From: Irpex lacteus | Taxonomy: Eukaryota > Basidiomycota > Agaricomycetes > Polyporales > Irpicaceae | Assembly (NCBI GenBank): GCA_001986395.2 | Contig: MQVO02000001.1 | Coordinates: 2,046,001-2,110,000, forward strand | DNA length: 64,000 nucleotides | Direction: 5' to 3' | In this document: positions 12,717 to 25,842 of the stretch, piece by piece | How positions within the stretch are numbered: position 1 is the stretch's first letter | Layout of the letters: every line of letters starts with the position of its first letter | Made by a program: the position numbers and the translations under genes | Notes under the pieces: model-generated | Database searches by the model: none | Seen by the model: only the letters and a program-made list of their open reading frames with translations | Told to the model about the DNA's origin: nothing

Positions 12717-12942
12717 CGACGAGGAAGGAGTGGACGGAGGAGAGCTGAGCGGGACAAGATGATGGAAGCAAAAGGTGAGGGCGGCTTTGGCGGGCTCAGC
12801 TGCTGCAGCTAATTTCCCACGTGGCCTCCGCGTTTACTCTCGCTCTTTCCCCACAGCAATGAAATCCCTCTTGTGCTTAACGATAGTTACTCGGGCAACG
12901 TGCACACATAGATAGACTACTACAGACATATGTCACAGACAT
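12717..12942 (-). promoter_or_regulatory. Short intergenic, RasGEF promoter / EFL1 3' flank
   Basis: Only 226 bp separate the EFL1 stop from the RasGEF start in a head-to-tail minus-strand pair, so the RasGEF promoter and the EFL1 3' UTR must share or overlap this space. Confidence 0.4.
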
Positions 12943-15900
12943 CTACCGCTTCAGAGTCCTCTGCTTTTCTGCGAACTCAACAATCTTCTTGTCCACGAAC
13001 AACCCCTTCCGCTCCCGCACTCCATCCATGTATCCCTTGGCGACGTTAGATCGGTCGGCTTTCTCACCCAAGTCCTCCAGTTCTTCCTCTGTGGTGGGAA
13101 CCCAGAACGGATCCTGGTCAAGCAGTTCGTACCTGGAGAGAAACAGTCAATTCTCTGATAATCACATCAAACTCGACCGGGCCCTACCCGCTGAAGATCA
13201 ACTGAGGACTGGCAGCTCCGGACGTGCGCTTCCTGATGTCTGCAGAGAAGTCAATACTAACAGTGCAACGAGCACATGTCAAATCGCATACCGTCCGAAA
13301 ATCCGAAACTCTCAACCACGGGCAGCAGCGCACGCACGGTGAAGAAGCTGGTGCCCTCCTTCATCTCCTCAGCGACAATCCGACCCCGACGCCGAGCCAC
13401 CACGCCATACACCTTGCCCAACACATCAGCTACATTGATCGATGTATCAGTATATGGATATCAGAACACCAGGAAACTTTGGGTACGCACTAGATGCCTG
13501 AATGTCACATTCGTACATCGCTAACATCAACCGCGGTGACCAATCGAGCAAACCATTCCGGCATGCATCTCTCACCGCGGAGATGAAGGACCCAGTGATC
13601 TGTTGCATACGATTGTGTTCTGCATGGAAATGAGCGAGGACTGAGTTAATCAACATCGACCAGAGCTGCTTACCTTGCTCAACAGCGAGGCCATCCTGGT
13701 CAACCTCCACGCTTTCCACAAAGTAGGCCACACCTTCCACAGGCTCAGCGCACAGAGGACCCTGGAACGTTGCCAGCTGGAATCCATGTTCGACATGATT
13801 ATCAAACTCGCGAGCAGCTAGCTCCGTCTCTTTTTCCAAACGATCCAAGCGGCGTTTGAGTCTTCGTGGAGGTATCAGTACGATCGTTCGGTGATAATTC
13901 GACTAGAACTCACGAATTCGTCTGCCCTTCCGGCCTAGAATCCACTAAGACACATGTCCCAGCTCGCTGCGGCCCAAACGCCCACAGCTTCTCCGTTAGG
14001 TCTATCCATTCTCCTCCCGCCTTAGCGCATACCTCTCCGAACACCTTCCAAAACTCCTCTGCCTTAATGGTCGGTTTCTTGATGACTTCTCCTTGGAGAT
14101 CGACTTCATCCTCCTCAATGTCCTCTAGATTCTGACCGTCCAAATTCCGACTATCGTCCATGACGTGATCATTATTCTCCTCTCGTGACTTGCGATCTTG
14201 TTGCATGCGCCTAAGCAGGGCAAGATTATCCCGCAAGAAATCCCAGATATCCTTCGGGAGAGGTGCCGCTCGGATGGTAGTCTTGACTAGGTTCAAGGAA
14301 CTCGCTGCAAGCATGGTACCGCGCTTCACGTTTCCTGACTTTGGTGGGGCCATGTCAGGAGCTTTGACAGTGGTTTCACGGAATGGCACGATCGGCTTCG
14401 ATGCATGGATCTCAATCTTTGCGAACCGTTCTCGAAGGTCTTTCAAGCATCTCTGTGGAAACACGTTAGTAGGGTCCGATATGGCTATATCGAGAGTACA
14501 GACTTCTAGGTGCAGCTCTCCTGCCGTGAGGATAACGTGCTCTCCGGTTTGTTGCTGGAATGTTTCAACGCACGGATCGGCTTGTGCAAGCAGCTTCAAA
14601 CCGCTGATGAGCTTGGGCATATCAGCAGACAGTTCGGGTTCCAGCGCAACTCGAACAATCGGTGCAGCCTGTAGATTTGTCAGATCATGAGTACACGTAG
14701 GTGTACTCGCACCTACCATACGGTGGACACCTCCGAGATTGACGAGCGAGTCCCGTAGCTGCTCTAGATCGGGCATCTCGCCTACTCCATTCTCACTCGG
14801 AGCACATATCGTAGCATTTCTCCAAACCTTCCCTTCCAGGCCTCGGATGGCAAAGACGTTCCCAGCCTGTACGGTCTCTACGGGCACGAGCTCTCGTCCC
14901 ATCATCACATACAAGCCCTCTACCCTAGTGATGACGACGTGCTTTTCATTCTTAGGATGAGTTGGTCCATAGGAGTTGTTGTACTTCGGCAATACACAGG
15001 CAATAGCTGTCCCTGTCTTGATCGTACCAGAGTATATCCGAGCAAACCCAAGGAGGACCTCGCCTTCTGGTATTACAACCTCCTCTGACGCCTCCTTTAC
15101 TTGCAACTGCTCCAGGGCTTCTTCCAACGGAATATCGCCTGAGTCAGGTACAGCAGCCTCCGCCGCCTTTCGAGCTTCGCGGGCGGCCTTAGCTTTCGCT
15201 CGCAGCTCATCCGCCGTTACGGGCTTCTTCTTGTGTTCCGGAAGCTCCTGCTGGGGAACGGCGAACATCTTGCTGATAAGAGCGGTGACCGTAGCAGACG
15301 GGTCTGCATTGCACGAGTACAAGTCTTCTTCGAGTCTGTTCTTCGGCGGAATGACTGACTCGTACAAGTCTGGATACAGCATCTTAGGAATTCGAGTTCC
15401 TTGTGCGGTGGAAGGTGGGGGGACTACGTCCACTATGGACTGAATGACGCATGTAGAGAGTGATAGCCATTGTGTAAAGATAAGAGACAGAAGCTGTCGT
15501 GTCTCCTTGGCCCTCAGGTCGCGAGGTGCAATCTTCAGATTGAGGGCACCGACGATTTTCGTTACCTTGTCCGGGTTCCTATACGAGCATGTTAGTACGG
15601 TTTGTATTAGGAAATTGCCTAATGAAGCGTACGGGTTCTGTACCACTGCATCATACACTGCCCAGATGTTCTCGAGAACGAATTGGACGAATAGGGGTTT
15701 CAGCGCGCGGCCCCGTAAATGCTTATAACTGATGACTTTCTTCGTTTTTGGATCGAGGTAAAAGTCACCCCAAAGCACAGTCCGCAGGTTTGTCTCGTTC
15801 ATTCCCAGCTTTACGGCGTACAAATGCGCGAACTTAGCAACGCGGAAGCCCCAGCCGTCAACAGCAGATGCGAATATAACGTTGCCCTTTTCCGGGGCGA

Positions 15901-16698
15901 AATAGATGTCTTCATCGTCTTTCTCCTGGAACTCGTCCGCGTCATTGACCACAGCATCGACTTCGTCTGCATGGGCTTCTTTCTTTGCCGCTAAGCGACG
16001 CTCACGCTCTTCCCTCCACCTCAAGTCGTCCTCCATACGTTCGCCGGCGAAGAAATCTCCCATGACTGCATTCACCTGCTCAATGAGTTGGGACAGGTGG
16101 TGGTAGGCTTCTATCGGTGCAAGCTTGAGCTCGGTAATGAGCCGGTCGAACTTATTTATGACTAGGATTGGCTTGAGACGATCCTGCCAGGCTTGTCGCA
16201 GGACTGTGATCGTCTAATTTAACCTGGTCATTGATACTCTGGAAACTCAAGACATACGTGAACGAACTGACCTGCGTGCAGACACCTTCAACTACATCGA
16301 CAAGTACGAGTGCACCATCGCATAGACGGGATGCGGTAGATACTTCACTCGAAAAGTCGACATGTCCCGGAGTATCGATCATATTTACGACATAAGTCTT
16401 TGGAGAGCTTCCTAGTAGAGTCTATAAAGCATCCAGGGATAATGAACCATTGCAAGCACATACCTCCATCAGCAGTCCTCTCCATGACCTTGAAGCGCAG
16501 AGATACAGCACTGCTTTCCATGGTAATGCCGCGCTCCTGCTCGTCTTCTCTACTGTCAAGGTACCTGATTTTACCTGCCATGCGCGAAGAGATGATATTA
16601 TTTGCGGCGAGGAGTGCATCCATCAGCGTCGTCTTTCCGTGGTCGACATGGCCGATCGTCGTGACATTGCGGACATCGACAGCAGCAGCGGTGTCCAT
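12943..16698 (-). CDS. RIA1: Elongation-factor-like GTPase 1 (EFL1/Ria1), 60S ribosome maturation
   Basis: Cytoplasmic EF-2-like GTPase that, with Sdo1/SBDS, releases Tif6/eIF6 from pre-60S subunits. The start [12 protein letters not shown] is followed at once by the G1 loop GHVDHGKTT. Next come the switch region [17 protein letters not shown]3 DTPGHVDF, G4 NKFDR and G5 (SAVDGW after a charged insertion). That insertion ([20 protein letters not shown] region) sits inside the G domain and distinguishes EFL1 from EF-2. EF-G domain II-V motifs follow ([22 protein letters not shown], ending [15 protein letters not shown]). Exons include 16464-16698, 16272-16411 and one from 16213 leftwards; further introns lie near 15580-15630, 14655-14710, 14455-14510 and in the 3' third. 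It lies head-to-head with CWF19. Confidence 0.95.
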
Positions 16699-16938
16699 GG
16701 CTGAAAGTGACAATGAAGCCCTGGTCGTGGTGTGAGGAGGGATTTGGGCGACTACCTCGAGTTGAAGTAATCTCGAAACTTTGGATGAGTTAATCTCATC
16801 TCTTGATCGGGACCGAAAGGGCGCATCAAAGGCGCTTTCCCGCGCCTCTGTTGCATCATAAGGAACCGGCATGTAAGTAGTTGTTCGTCGACGCTGACCT
16901 CCGTCAACACCCAACTTGCGACTACACAACAAAGAACG
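16699..16938. promoter_or_regulatory. Bidirectional promoter, EFL1 / CWF19
   Basis: A 240 bp gap lies between divergent start codons. One gene serves ribosome maturation and the other splicing, so growth-linked co-expression is plausible. No specific motif is claimed. Confidence 0.5.
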
Positions 16939-19774
16939 ATGGGAGACAACGAGAAGAAACATTCTTCGAAGCACAAACGACAACACGAGTCTGGTGAGCG
17001 AGACCGGCACAAGAGCAAGAAACACCACAAGTCTCACCATGACAAGGACGAACGAAGCAAGCGTAGGGAGAGGAAGGATAAAGATGCGCCGCACATTGTC
17101 GACGACGATGCTGGAGATGATGACATGTGGATAGAAAAGAACATAGACGTGGACGGCGAATACGTGAGTGAAGCTGTAACGAATGGTACGCTCACCAAGC
17201 CGTCCTCATTTACAGCCGCTTGCGACCAATATACCTTCTGCAGACTCCCTGAAGCTTACTTCGCGTGCGACAGTTGCCCCGGGAGACCCACCCCTACCGA
17301 AACCGGTGGTAGCTGAGTCAAGTCTCAAGCGAGATGAATGGATGCTCGAGCCACCCACTACGCCAGCCGTGTCAAGTTCCATACCGCAGAAACGGGCGCT
17401 AGCTGTGGCAGACGAGTCTCTAACAGAAGACTATGGAGACCCTGTGCGCGATGCTCGTACAGCTACTGGCGGTGTTGACTTCTTCTCTTCCCTGGGAACT
17501 GAACGTCAGAAGAAGCCAAAAGTGGATCCTACGGAGGTGAGAACAAGTATCATGCACGGGCTTAGATCTCAACTAATGTGTTTTACTGTCGCTTCAGCCC
17601 AAAATTAGTCGTATGGAACTAAATACCGCATTGCGGGAAGGGAAAGGCTTAGACGAGTACGAGACTCCCGCCCCCAAAGCGGTCGCTCCAGGTGGTCCGG
17701 GTTCTCAGTGGCGAATGATGAAGCTTCGACGAGTGTACGAAACGGCCGAGGAGGAAGGGAAGTCAGTAGAGGAGGTCGCTTTGGATCGGTTTGGCTCCCT
17801 GGAAGAGTTCGAGGCGGCCAAAGAGGAACGCCGTATTCTGGACGAGCGAGAGGGTAGACGGTCAGGGAGAGAAAGTTCCGCTAAAGGCAAAGGCAAGGAA
17901 CGAGAAGGAGAGAAACGTCTCATGTTCACGGACGTTAGTGCAAGTGGTGCCTCCAGTCGCAGCTCGTCGTTCAGACGTCCAGGCCTCGGAGACAACACAC
18001 CGTCTACACCGTCACCTGCCGACAGAGGAGCAAAGAAGAGTCAGTATGACTCGCTTCGCTTATCCTATAAAGGCGGCACAGGAAGTCCTCTCGCCCACTC
18101 ATCACACACGCCCGTCCCGTCGGTGATGACGCCGTCTGCTGCTCTATCATCGAGCAGAAAACGAGCTCTCTCCCCATCTTCACTGAACAAGCTCCAAGCG
18201 AAAGTGCTACGAGCGAAACTTACCAGTGCTCCGAATGCCGATGCACTAGAGAAAGAGTACGAAGAAGAGCTACGTAGGGCAAATGAAGGTGATGATGAAG
18301 ACGGCTCCGTGCAAACCCAGGTCAAAGTACTCCCAACTCTCGACGCCCAGGGACGGTTGTATGACATCGGTACCGGCAAGGACGACAGCCAACCACTCCT
18401 TCCAGGAAATAGAAAGAAGAAAGAAACAGTGAGAACAGCTTTTCATGTATTGGGGATGGGGCTAATTCTTGCCAGGTGGAAACGCATGATCCTAAAACTG
18501 GTGAACTGGTCCGAATCAACGCGGACGATGACACAATTACTCTGGGAGAAATGTTGCGACAAGAACGATTTGGCGCAGGTTCTGCAGACCAGAAGAACCT
18601 CGACGCGCAATTTGCTCGTGCTATCGCTACTGACGGCGGCTTTGTGGTATGTCAGCTTATGTGGACTTAGAAAGATACGTTGCTAAACTACACGCTAGGC
18701 TGATTTGGACTACATGGACGAAAACGCTGAGAAGCTCGGTAGGCAGAAGATGCGCTCTGATGCTATGAAGAGACAATTTGCTATCAATGGTGCAGTTTTA
18801 AAACCCCTTGCTGTCGTTCTGCGAACGTGCTTATCTCGGTCCAGATTATAAGAAGACTCAGAAAGTCTTGTCGACGTGTTCTTTCTGCTACGGAGAAGAC
18901 GATTCGCCCCCGAAAGCACCTGTTGTGGCGATGGGGACGAGGGCATACTTATCGTGCACACAGTTTGAGGAGCTCGTACCTGGCCATTGTCTCATTGTGC
19001 CTATCCAGCACCATCTGACGATGTTGGAAGGTGATGATGATGTTTGGGATGAAGTACGGGTACGTATCGAAGTGTATCATCCCGAACGAAGCATCGCTGA
19101 TGTGCGATTACATCCAGAACTTTATGAAGTCTCTCATGCGCATGTTCGCTGCGGAGGATAAGGGAGTAGTCTTCTTTGAGACTGTTCTATCTCTGAAGCA
19201 CCAGAAACATACCTTCATTGAGTGCATTCCTTTGGCTTGGGAGCATTTCGATGAAATTCCCGGATATTTCAGAGTTCGTGAAATCCTACCCAGAGCCTTG
19301 CGACTATATAACTGACAGTGTTACAGGAATCGATTCTCATGTCGGAGACAGAATGGTCGCAACACAAAAAGCTCATTGACTTCTCTGCTCGACCATTCAG
19401 GCGTGCTATGGTTCCAAACCTGCCCTACTTCATGGTACAGTTTGATTATAAGGGAGAAAAGGGCTACGGGCATGTTATCGAAGGTACTGGAGAAGCCACC
19501 GAGATGGGAGACGAAGACAATGCTGTCGATGAGGGCGCGAGGGGTAGTGGTGAATTTCCCAGGTATGTAGTGCTTGTGTTCCTTTTCACCTGTCGTTGAC
19601 AAGCCGCCTAGATTCTTTGCTGCTGAGATTATCGGCAGTGTTCTGGAGCTGGAGCCGCGAAAATGGAGACATCCTCGTAAGATAGACTACCGTCATAATA
19701 AGGACAGAGTGGCTAAGTTCAAGAAACAATACGGGGAGTACGACTGGACAGGAATGCTCCAGAGAGCACAATGA
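16939..19774 (+). CDS. cwf19: CWF19-like spliceosome / lariat-debranching-associated protein
   Basis: Nuclear protein of the Cdc5/Prp19-associated complex, acting with debranching enzyme in intron-lariat turnover. The N-terminus is a highly basic Lys/His/Arg/Asp/Glu block ([20 protein letters not shown]), then an acidic stretch and the [11 protein letters not shown] motif typical of Cwf19. The middle is low complexity and Ser-rich. The C-terminus contains both family domains. CwfJ_C_1 runs from [15 protein letters not shown], through CSFCYGED and GTRAYLSC, to [14 protein letters not shown], which is HIT-related. CwfJ_C_2 ends [20 protein letters not shown]. Several 50-60 bp introns interrupt it, for example around 17165-17215, 17536-17600, 18425-18475 and 18645-18700. 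The stop at 19774 follows MLQRAQ. Confidence 0.93.
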
Positions 19775-20001
19775 GTTGTATTCTTCTTGTATTCTTTGTA
19801 GCTTCATTCAATCTGGACGTTTGCGTAGCTTATCCGTCCAGCATACATAGTAGCTGTACTCATTTGAATGTATCGCCGTCATTTGATTCTTGTCGGTCCT
19901 TGTGGGCCCCACGAGCCTAGCATAGCAGCCGTCACCCGGCTCCGGTCCATATGACGAACCACCGTTCACGCGACTCTCCAACTTCCATCCCAACTACCAA
20001 C
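19775..20001 (+). promoter_or_regulatory. Intergenic, CitE-like gene promoter
   Basis: A 227 bp tandem gap between the CWF19 stop and the CitE-like start. No motif is recognised. Confidence 0.35.
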
Positions 20002-21602
20002 ATGCTGAAAGCGCGAGTAACTCTGGCCGCTGTATCGTTGAGCAGCAAGGCGCATTTACTGAATATGAAACATGTACAAGGAGGCCCATTTGTCAGAAAC
20101 TATAGTGTCTCTGCAAACTCAACGTCTCTCAGGCGTTCGTGGCTTTATGGTGAGTGTTACGGATGGCTCTACGATCTGAAAATTATATTTACCCCCGTTC
20201 TGCTCTTAGTGCCAGCTTCATCAGACAAGATGCTTCGAAAGTCACTCACTAACGACTCCGATATCATTATTTACGACTTGGAAGATAGTGTCCCTCCTTC
20301 ACCGACTGACAAGTCAAATGCTAGGCAGCGCCTTGCTAATTTCCTTCAAGTAAGTTTCGAGGGAGCCTCAGACGGATTTGTATGGCTAACAAGCCTACAC
20401 TGCCCTTTTATTTCAGTCTACCCCAGCTTCAGAGCTACCTCAGCAAGAACGGCTCTCAGTCCGCGTCAACTCTGTCGCCACGCAGTTCTACTCCGAGGAT
20501 ATATCCCGAGCGGTAGACTTCTGATTTGAACGCTTCGCAGTGTCCCATATTCTGACTGATTATACTACAGGTGCAACTACATCCCATACGAACGCTCGTC
20601 CTACCTAAGATCCATTCTGCCAAAGACTTAGACACAGTTTCCTCAGAGATCTTCGCCGCTTTATGGAGCGGGATTGCCAGTAAAGACCGATATACCCCTA
20701 TCAACCTTGTGGCTAGCATCGAAAGTGCGAAGGCACTGTACAACATTGGCGAGATTGCCTCTTGGAAGTCTACTTTTGGACCCAATCTCGGCGGTCAGCT
20801 GAAAGCTCTGTTGGTAAGTATGGGTATAAGACTTGCTCGCTTCAAGATCTTACGTTGACGTGAGAGATTTAGTTCGCCGCCGAGGATTGTACGTGCGTTT
20901 CTCTGTCTGTCATTAAGTTATAGCCACTGAATTTTCCCTATTAACACAGATTGCGCGGATACATCTATTATTCGTACGCCATCCAGACAGGAGCTGCTTT
21001 TCACCAGATCACAAATTGCAATTACGGCTAAGGCATTCGGACTTGATGCTATCGATATGGTCTGCAATGTACTAAAAGCTCAGTGCCTTTACTGAACGTC
21101 ATCGTTTCGCAGGTCTGCGTTAACTACAAAGACACCGAGTATCTCACGGACGAGTGCGCGGACGGTAGAAGACTCGGATATACCGGAAAGGTAAGACAAC
21201 GACGACCTCACCACACCCTTCCCCTTATTTATTGTGTTATCAGCAAGCCATACATCCAGCGCAAGTTGAAGTGATACAGTCAACATTCGTACCAACACCA
21301 CAAGGTCCGTGCGTATCCCTTGCTTTATCTTGCACCCAAGTGACATGTCAACCAGAGATACTCCGTGCGGCACGCATACTGCATCAGATGGAGAAGGCGT
21401 ATGGAGAAGAGAGGGGTGCTTTCGGCCTGGCTACCGAAGATGGAGGTAAGGAGATGATAGATGCTCCTATGCTGAAGCAGGTAAGAACGTCTCTATTATT
21501 CTCTATGGCTCGCCAGAAAATTGAGTTTCGCACACGTATCAGGCGGAGAACACTATTCGCCTAGCACGAGCAGCAAAGTTGAACATACCCAGAGTAGATT
21601 GA
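20002..21602 (+). CDS. CitE-like (HpcH/HpaI family) acyl-CoA lyase, probably mitochondrial
   Basis: Member of the citrate lyase beta / malyl-CoA / citramalyl-CoA lyase family, a TIM-barrel fold using divalent metal. About six or seven short exons join into one protein. Motifs in order: IIIYDLEDSVPP, an RVNSV strand, VLPKIHSAKDLDTV, INLVASIESAKALYNI with the metal-binding glutamate, and a Leu-Phe-Ala-Ala-Glu-Asp / Tyr-Cys-Ala-Asp-Thr block with the acidic metal ligands. The family-specific GYTGKQAIHPAQVEVI comes last. The first ~35 residues are basic, hydroxylated and free of acidic residues, as in a mitochondrial presequence, which fits a CLYBL-like role in clearing citramalyl-CoA. An in-frame ATG at 19951 would add 17 residues; I chose 20002 because the presequence then starts MLKARVTLAAVSLSS. 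The substrate is inferred only. Confidence 0.85.
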
Positions 21603-21803
21603 GCAACACTCGAGCACGTCCCAGAGTAATCCAAACCATGTGAATTCCGAAACGCGCATGTAAAGGTACTGGCGAGGTGTCCGTTGTACGTACTATTGTG
21701 TATAACGAATGGTCGTGATAATAGAAGAAAGTCATGGGAGTGTATCCAGGCGGTCGTGAGAGGGAGGTGGGATATAAGAAGCGGGAACTCAAGTATAATT
21801 TAG
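21603..21803. other. Convergent intergenic, 3' flanks
   Basis: 201 bp between two convergent stop codons. Only 3' UTRs are expected; no structure is recognised. Confidence 0.4.
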
Positions 21804-24800
21804 TTAATGGAAAGTGAAGAAAGCTTGAACAGATTTGACTACAGGCAGTTGAGTGAGGGTTCCAATGAACGCGTCGTTTTCGGTTCGCTGAGGCGCGAAG
21901 TAGAACCCAGCAACGAGGACCAGGTAACTATTATGGGAGTCAGATGAATAGAACTAGAACGACATTGGGGAGCTGACTGACCTCAAAATCAGGATACTTC
22001 CACGGTGGTAGTTACTCTTGGCTTCAATGTAAGTGTACGTCATCAAGAACACCGAAAGAATAATGGTAATGACGTCCCAACGAGGGAAGATCAAGCTGAT
22101 ACGATAATTGTCAGTCTCGTAGATCAACTTGATCATTGGCCGAGTACATACGTGAAAGTGTCTGACACTGAGCCCATAAGGTCAGGCGCGTACCAATTGG
22201 AGAAAGCAACCATAGCAGGAATCTGGAGTAGACACACTTGCAGGGCGTATGCAGACCCAATTTCCATACTGCGGACAAGAATGTTACACCAGAGATAACT
22301 GATGTTCGAAGATGTCTCTTACCTGAGAGCGATATTACCGTTCATCGCAAACGAGATGGCGTTCATGAATTCTGTTGTGTTTGGTACGAGAGCAAAGAGC
22401 GTGACTCCGAGGAATTTCTCATCGATCCCTGAACCCTCCAATACTACATCGACTACGTCGACCAAAATCTCTGTGGTCCGTGCATCAGCCTCTACCAAAA
22501 TTGTACGAAAACTAAGCGACTACGCACCTGCGATAGCAGCATACAGCGCAGTACATCCAAGCAGTACACTTGCGCTCGTCGTCCTACTCCATGAAGGGCC
22601 GTCGTGGCCACCATGACCTCCCTGAGGCTCGATCTCAGCAGAAACACGAGCTCGGGCAGGAGAGTGTGATTGCTGCTGATGTCTGAGCGCACTGACAGTG
22701 GCGACGGCGACTGCCCTCGTAAAGTCGTCCTGAGTGAGCGTAGATCCGAGATTCAACGGCTGAATGCCTGTATCTTTTATAGCGTGATCCACGCTCTCGA
22801 GTAGTGGTGTAAGAGCTGCTTGATTTGCAACGGGTGGGTTAGCGTAGGAGATCCGACGTCCGCCCGTCGGAGGTGCCGAGGTTGCTTGGCTGCTCGACGG
22901 CTGGGATGGTCCAGAAATGTTGACAGACGGAAGATTGTCGTAGGGCCGTGGCACGGGGGTTTGACTACGAGAACCACCCATGCTCTCGGAGACGTTGATG
23001 GTGCTCGGTTTACGGGTGACGGAGGGGTGCCTGTTCAATGTGTTTGGTAACAGCCTCTGGTATACAGAGATACGTTGCTGCTGTTGAGCAGGGTCGTCCA
23101 GAGGATGCATGAGTTGCTGAGGGTTTTGCCAGATTTGCGTGGCGTGCGTTCGTAAGGAGAACCAAAGACCGATTAAGTACGACTGAGAGGGCAAAATGAG
23201 ATGTTAATCAACGTGGATATCGGTAGCGATACATACGAAGAGCAGAACAGCAGCGCAGAAGAACATGAGAGTTTTAACCGTGGACTGGTAGAAAGGATCT
23301 CCCACTGGATCGGGATGTTCGTAGTAGCAGTGCTTGCAGGTCCAGGGTGCGCTACCTATAGGGCCTTCGGGGCAGCCTTCGCAAACAAGCTGGAACTGTT
23401 CATCTGTCAGACATGCTGAGAACAGTGGAAAAGATATACGCAACGTACACTTCCGTAGGTTTGGTAGAATAGAGTAGGCGCAATGGTGCCGATGAACGCC
23501 ATGATTAGTAGCATACTCGTGACACCGGCACTCTTCGCGTTGAACTTCATCTCCTTCTTTCTGATCGCGCCACTGCACATACTCATACCAGGCATGAGCA
23601 GTACTCCAGCAAGCAGACTGCCGACTATTGACCCTTCTACGAGGTGCCCCTTTCTCTCTGTCAAGGCGATGCCATAGAGTATGATTTCTATGATGGAACC
23701 GAAGGTTGCGTTGATCACGGCACCCATTCCGATCGAAGACTGGGCAGAGATAGATGCGACAGCCATACCGATGAAGTACGAGAGCGGAATGACACTCAGT
23801 AAACTCATGACGAAGAGAAGAGGGCGGGAAGTGATCATGGCAAGGAACGCTGGTACGTGCCGCCCGGACCTCTCCAGCCTCTCGGCGTAGCGCAGCAGGA
23901 CGAAACCGTCCAAAATAACGAAGAACACGAGAGGGAGGAGATTAACAAACATGATGTTTACACCTCCGACAGTGTACTTGTAGTATTTCCACCCGAAGGC
24001 ACGATAAACACACAGTAGGACGGTGGAGCGAGGGCTGCCGGAGGGAGCTGCTTGACCTGCGGAGAGACGAGCGTGCTTGAAGGCGACAGGCACTTCTGAG
24101 GCAGCGCCATTCTCTGCCTCGCCGTTCTGGGAAGCCGTATCGGGAGAAGGTACGGCGACCGCTACGACTGGGGCTGCACAAAAGCGTATATGGGATGGGT
24201 GTAGGAAGAGGTACTTGATCAGCGCCCAATTCAACCTGGCCATCGGGACAGTGAAGACGAGGCCCCAGCATATCGTGCAGACCAGAAGGAGAAGAGGAGC
24301 AATGAATAAGGCAAGGGCCAGCCAGTAAACGGCTTTGCCAAGCCACTCAGCTGACTGTGCTTTGCCACTTTCCGTGGGGCTGTATGATCTGGTTGTGCCA
24401 TAAGACTTCGATGGCTTCAGTGGCGACCGTTTTGGCAGCAGAGATGTAGTTTCTGAGGCCGGTATCGCAGGGTCCCATGAGACAGATGTAGAGTGCTGAA
24501 TCGTGCGAGGCGTGACGGTAGAATGTGCGGAGGGCGTCGCGCTCGAGTCTGCCTCATCTGTTGGCCTGAGAGTAGCCCCAGATTCTGCGCTGGTCGCAGG
24601 CTCGCCTGTACTGCCTGCAGCCTCTTCGTCTTCAGGAATGGGGCCTATATCTCCTTCGACATATTTACCAAACGGCCAAACGATGTACCATCCAAGGCCG
24701 TAGACAAGGTTCGAGTATTGTCTGCCGCCTAAAGGGATTATGTAGAGAATAAGGGAGACGGCATAACATACCAACGCCAGCCACCATCCAAACGCTACTG

Positions 24801-25452
24801 CCCAAAAGATATTGCCAGGCAGTAAATGTCGCTCTGCTTGAGCGGAGGGAACAGAGTGCAGAGCCTGATCAGCATATCTCGTTACCGACCGCGACTTCTT
24901 GTACAACGCCGGCTTCCAGATAGGCAAACCGAACGGGTGTTCGACGTTAATCAAGGACTGCCGCTCCTTCACTGTAACAGGGTCTTCTTCTCGTTCGGAG
25001 TCTCCGTCGTCCTCGTCCTCGTCTGGATCGACGTCTATATCATCTGGATGTCGAGAGCGACCGCCCAGGAGATCGTTGTCGTCTCCATCTTCCTCCTCTT
25101 CACCCAGCAAGTGTTCCTCGTCTCTGTATCTTCTGGAACTAGTGATGCTGGTGCTCCTGTTGCGCGGTCGCTTGATGGACGCACTGGACATTGCACGGCT
25201 GAGGTGAGGATAGTGGCTGCGTCGCGGTGTCGGCGAGCCGGCGCGTCCTTGCGGTGGAAAATACGACGTTCCCTGGTGGTGATGAGTAGGGGTTTCAGAT
25301 ACAGACCACTGCGACGTCGAAGTTTGGCTGAAAGTCCTGTGGGGAGCTACACGGGCTGGGGTGAAGGTGGTTTGGGTTGGACTGGCTGTGGGCGTTGTGT
25401 GCGCGGACGAGTTGTCTGGCACGTCGTCATAGGGCGTGGTTGGGGCGGACAT
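21804..25452 (-). CDS. VNX1: Vnx1-type vacuolar cation/H+ exchanger (type II CAX)
   Basis: Long-form exchanger of the Ca2+/cation antiporter superfamily, expected on the vacuole or endomembranes, moving Na+/K+ or Ca2+ against protons. The first exon (about 23440-25452) encodes ~190 Ser/Thr/Pro-rich and acidic residues. A YccF-type membrane domain follows (LPGNIFWAVAFGWWLALVCY ... GLGWYIVWPFGK). Next comes a CAX half with the c-1 motif GAVINATFGSIIEIILYGIA and GSIVGSLLAGVLLMPGMS. A CxxC...CxxC loop (VCEGCPEG...WTCKHC) precedes a long, low-complexity cytosolic loop. The second CAX half has NTTEFMNAISFAMNGNIALS. YccF plus CAX and this length match yeast Vnx1 rather than the short Vcx1. The last residues are VKSVQAFFTFH-stop. 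Ion preference cannot be read from sequence. Confidence 0.9.
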
Positions 25453-25842
25453 GGCTACTCACGCGTGCCGCGCAGCGTTAAGTCGCAGTAGGCCGCGCTG
25501 TGGGTCGTCTGGGTCGGGGCAGGCGATGGCGAGAGGAGGGAGGAGGATGAGCACCAGTTTGGCACAGTCTGTTCGCGACCATGCTAGAAGAGCCAGACGC
25601 CCATACAACAGTCTGATCGCCGGCGGCATCTAGTGATCCTCACTTTGGTGACCTCAGTCCTCGAGACGCATAAAACAATTCGAATACTAGGCGTGTCTAA
25701 ACATTATAAAGAGTGGTATCAGTACACTAGCCATAGGTCGTGACAAGCCACATAGCACAGCCGTCATCAGGGTATATAAATCCAGGCAAGCCGAGTCTCC
25801 ACCATCCGCTACTACTATTCGCACATCCACAAGCACACGCAG
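25453..25842. promoter_or_regulatory. Intergenic, VNX1 promoter
   Basis: A 390 bp gap upstream of VNX1 and downstream of the MGFFSS gene. A TATA-like GTATATAAAT occurs near 25771 on the plus strand, which is the wrong orientation for either neighbour, so I give it little weight. Confidence 0.35.
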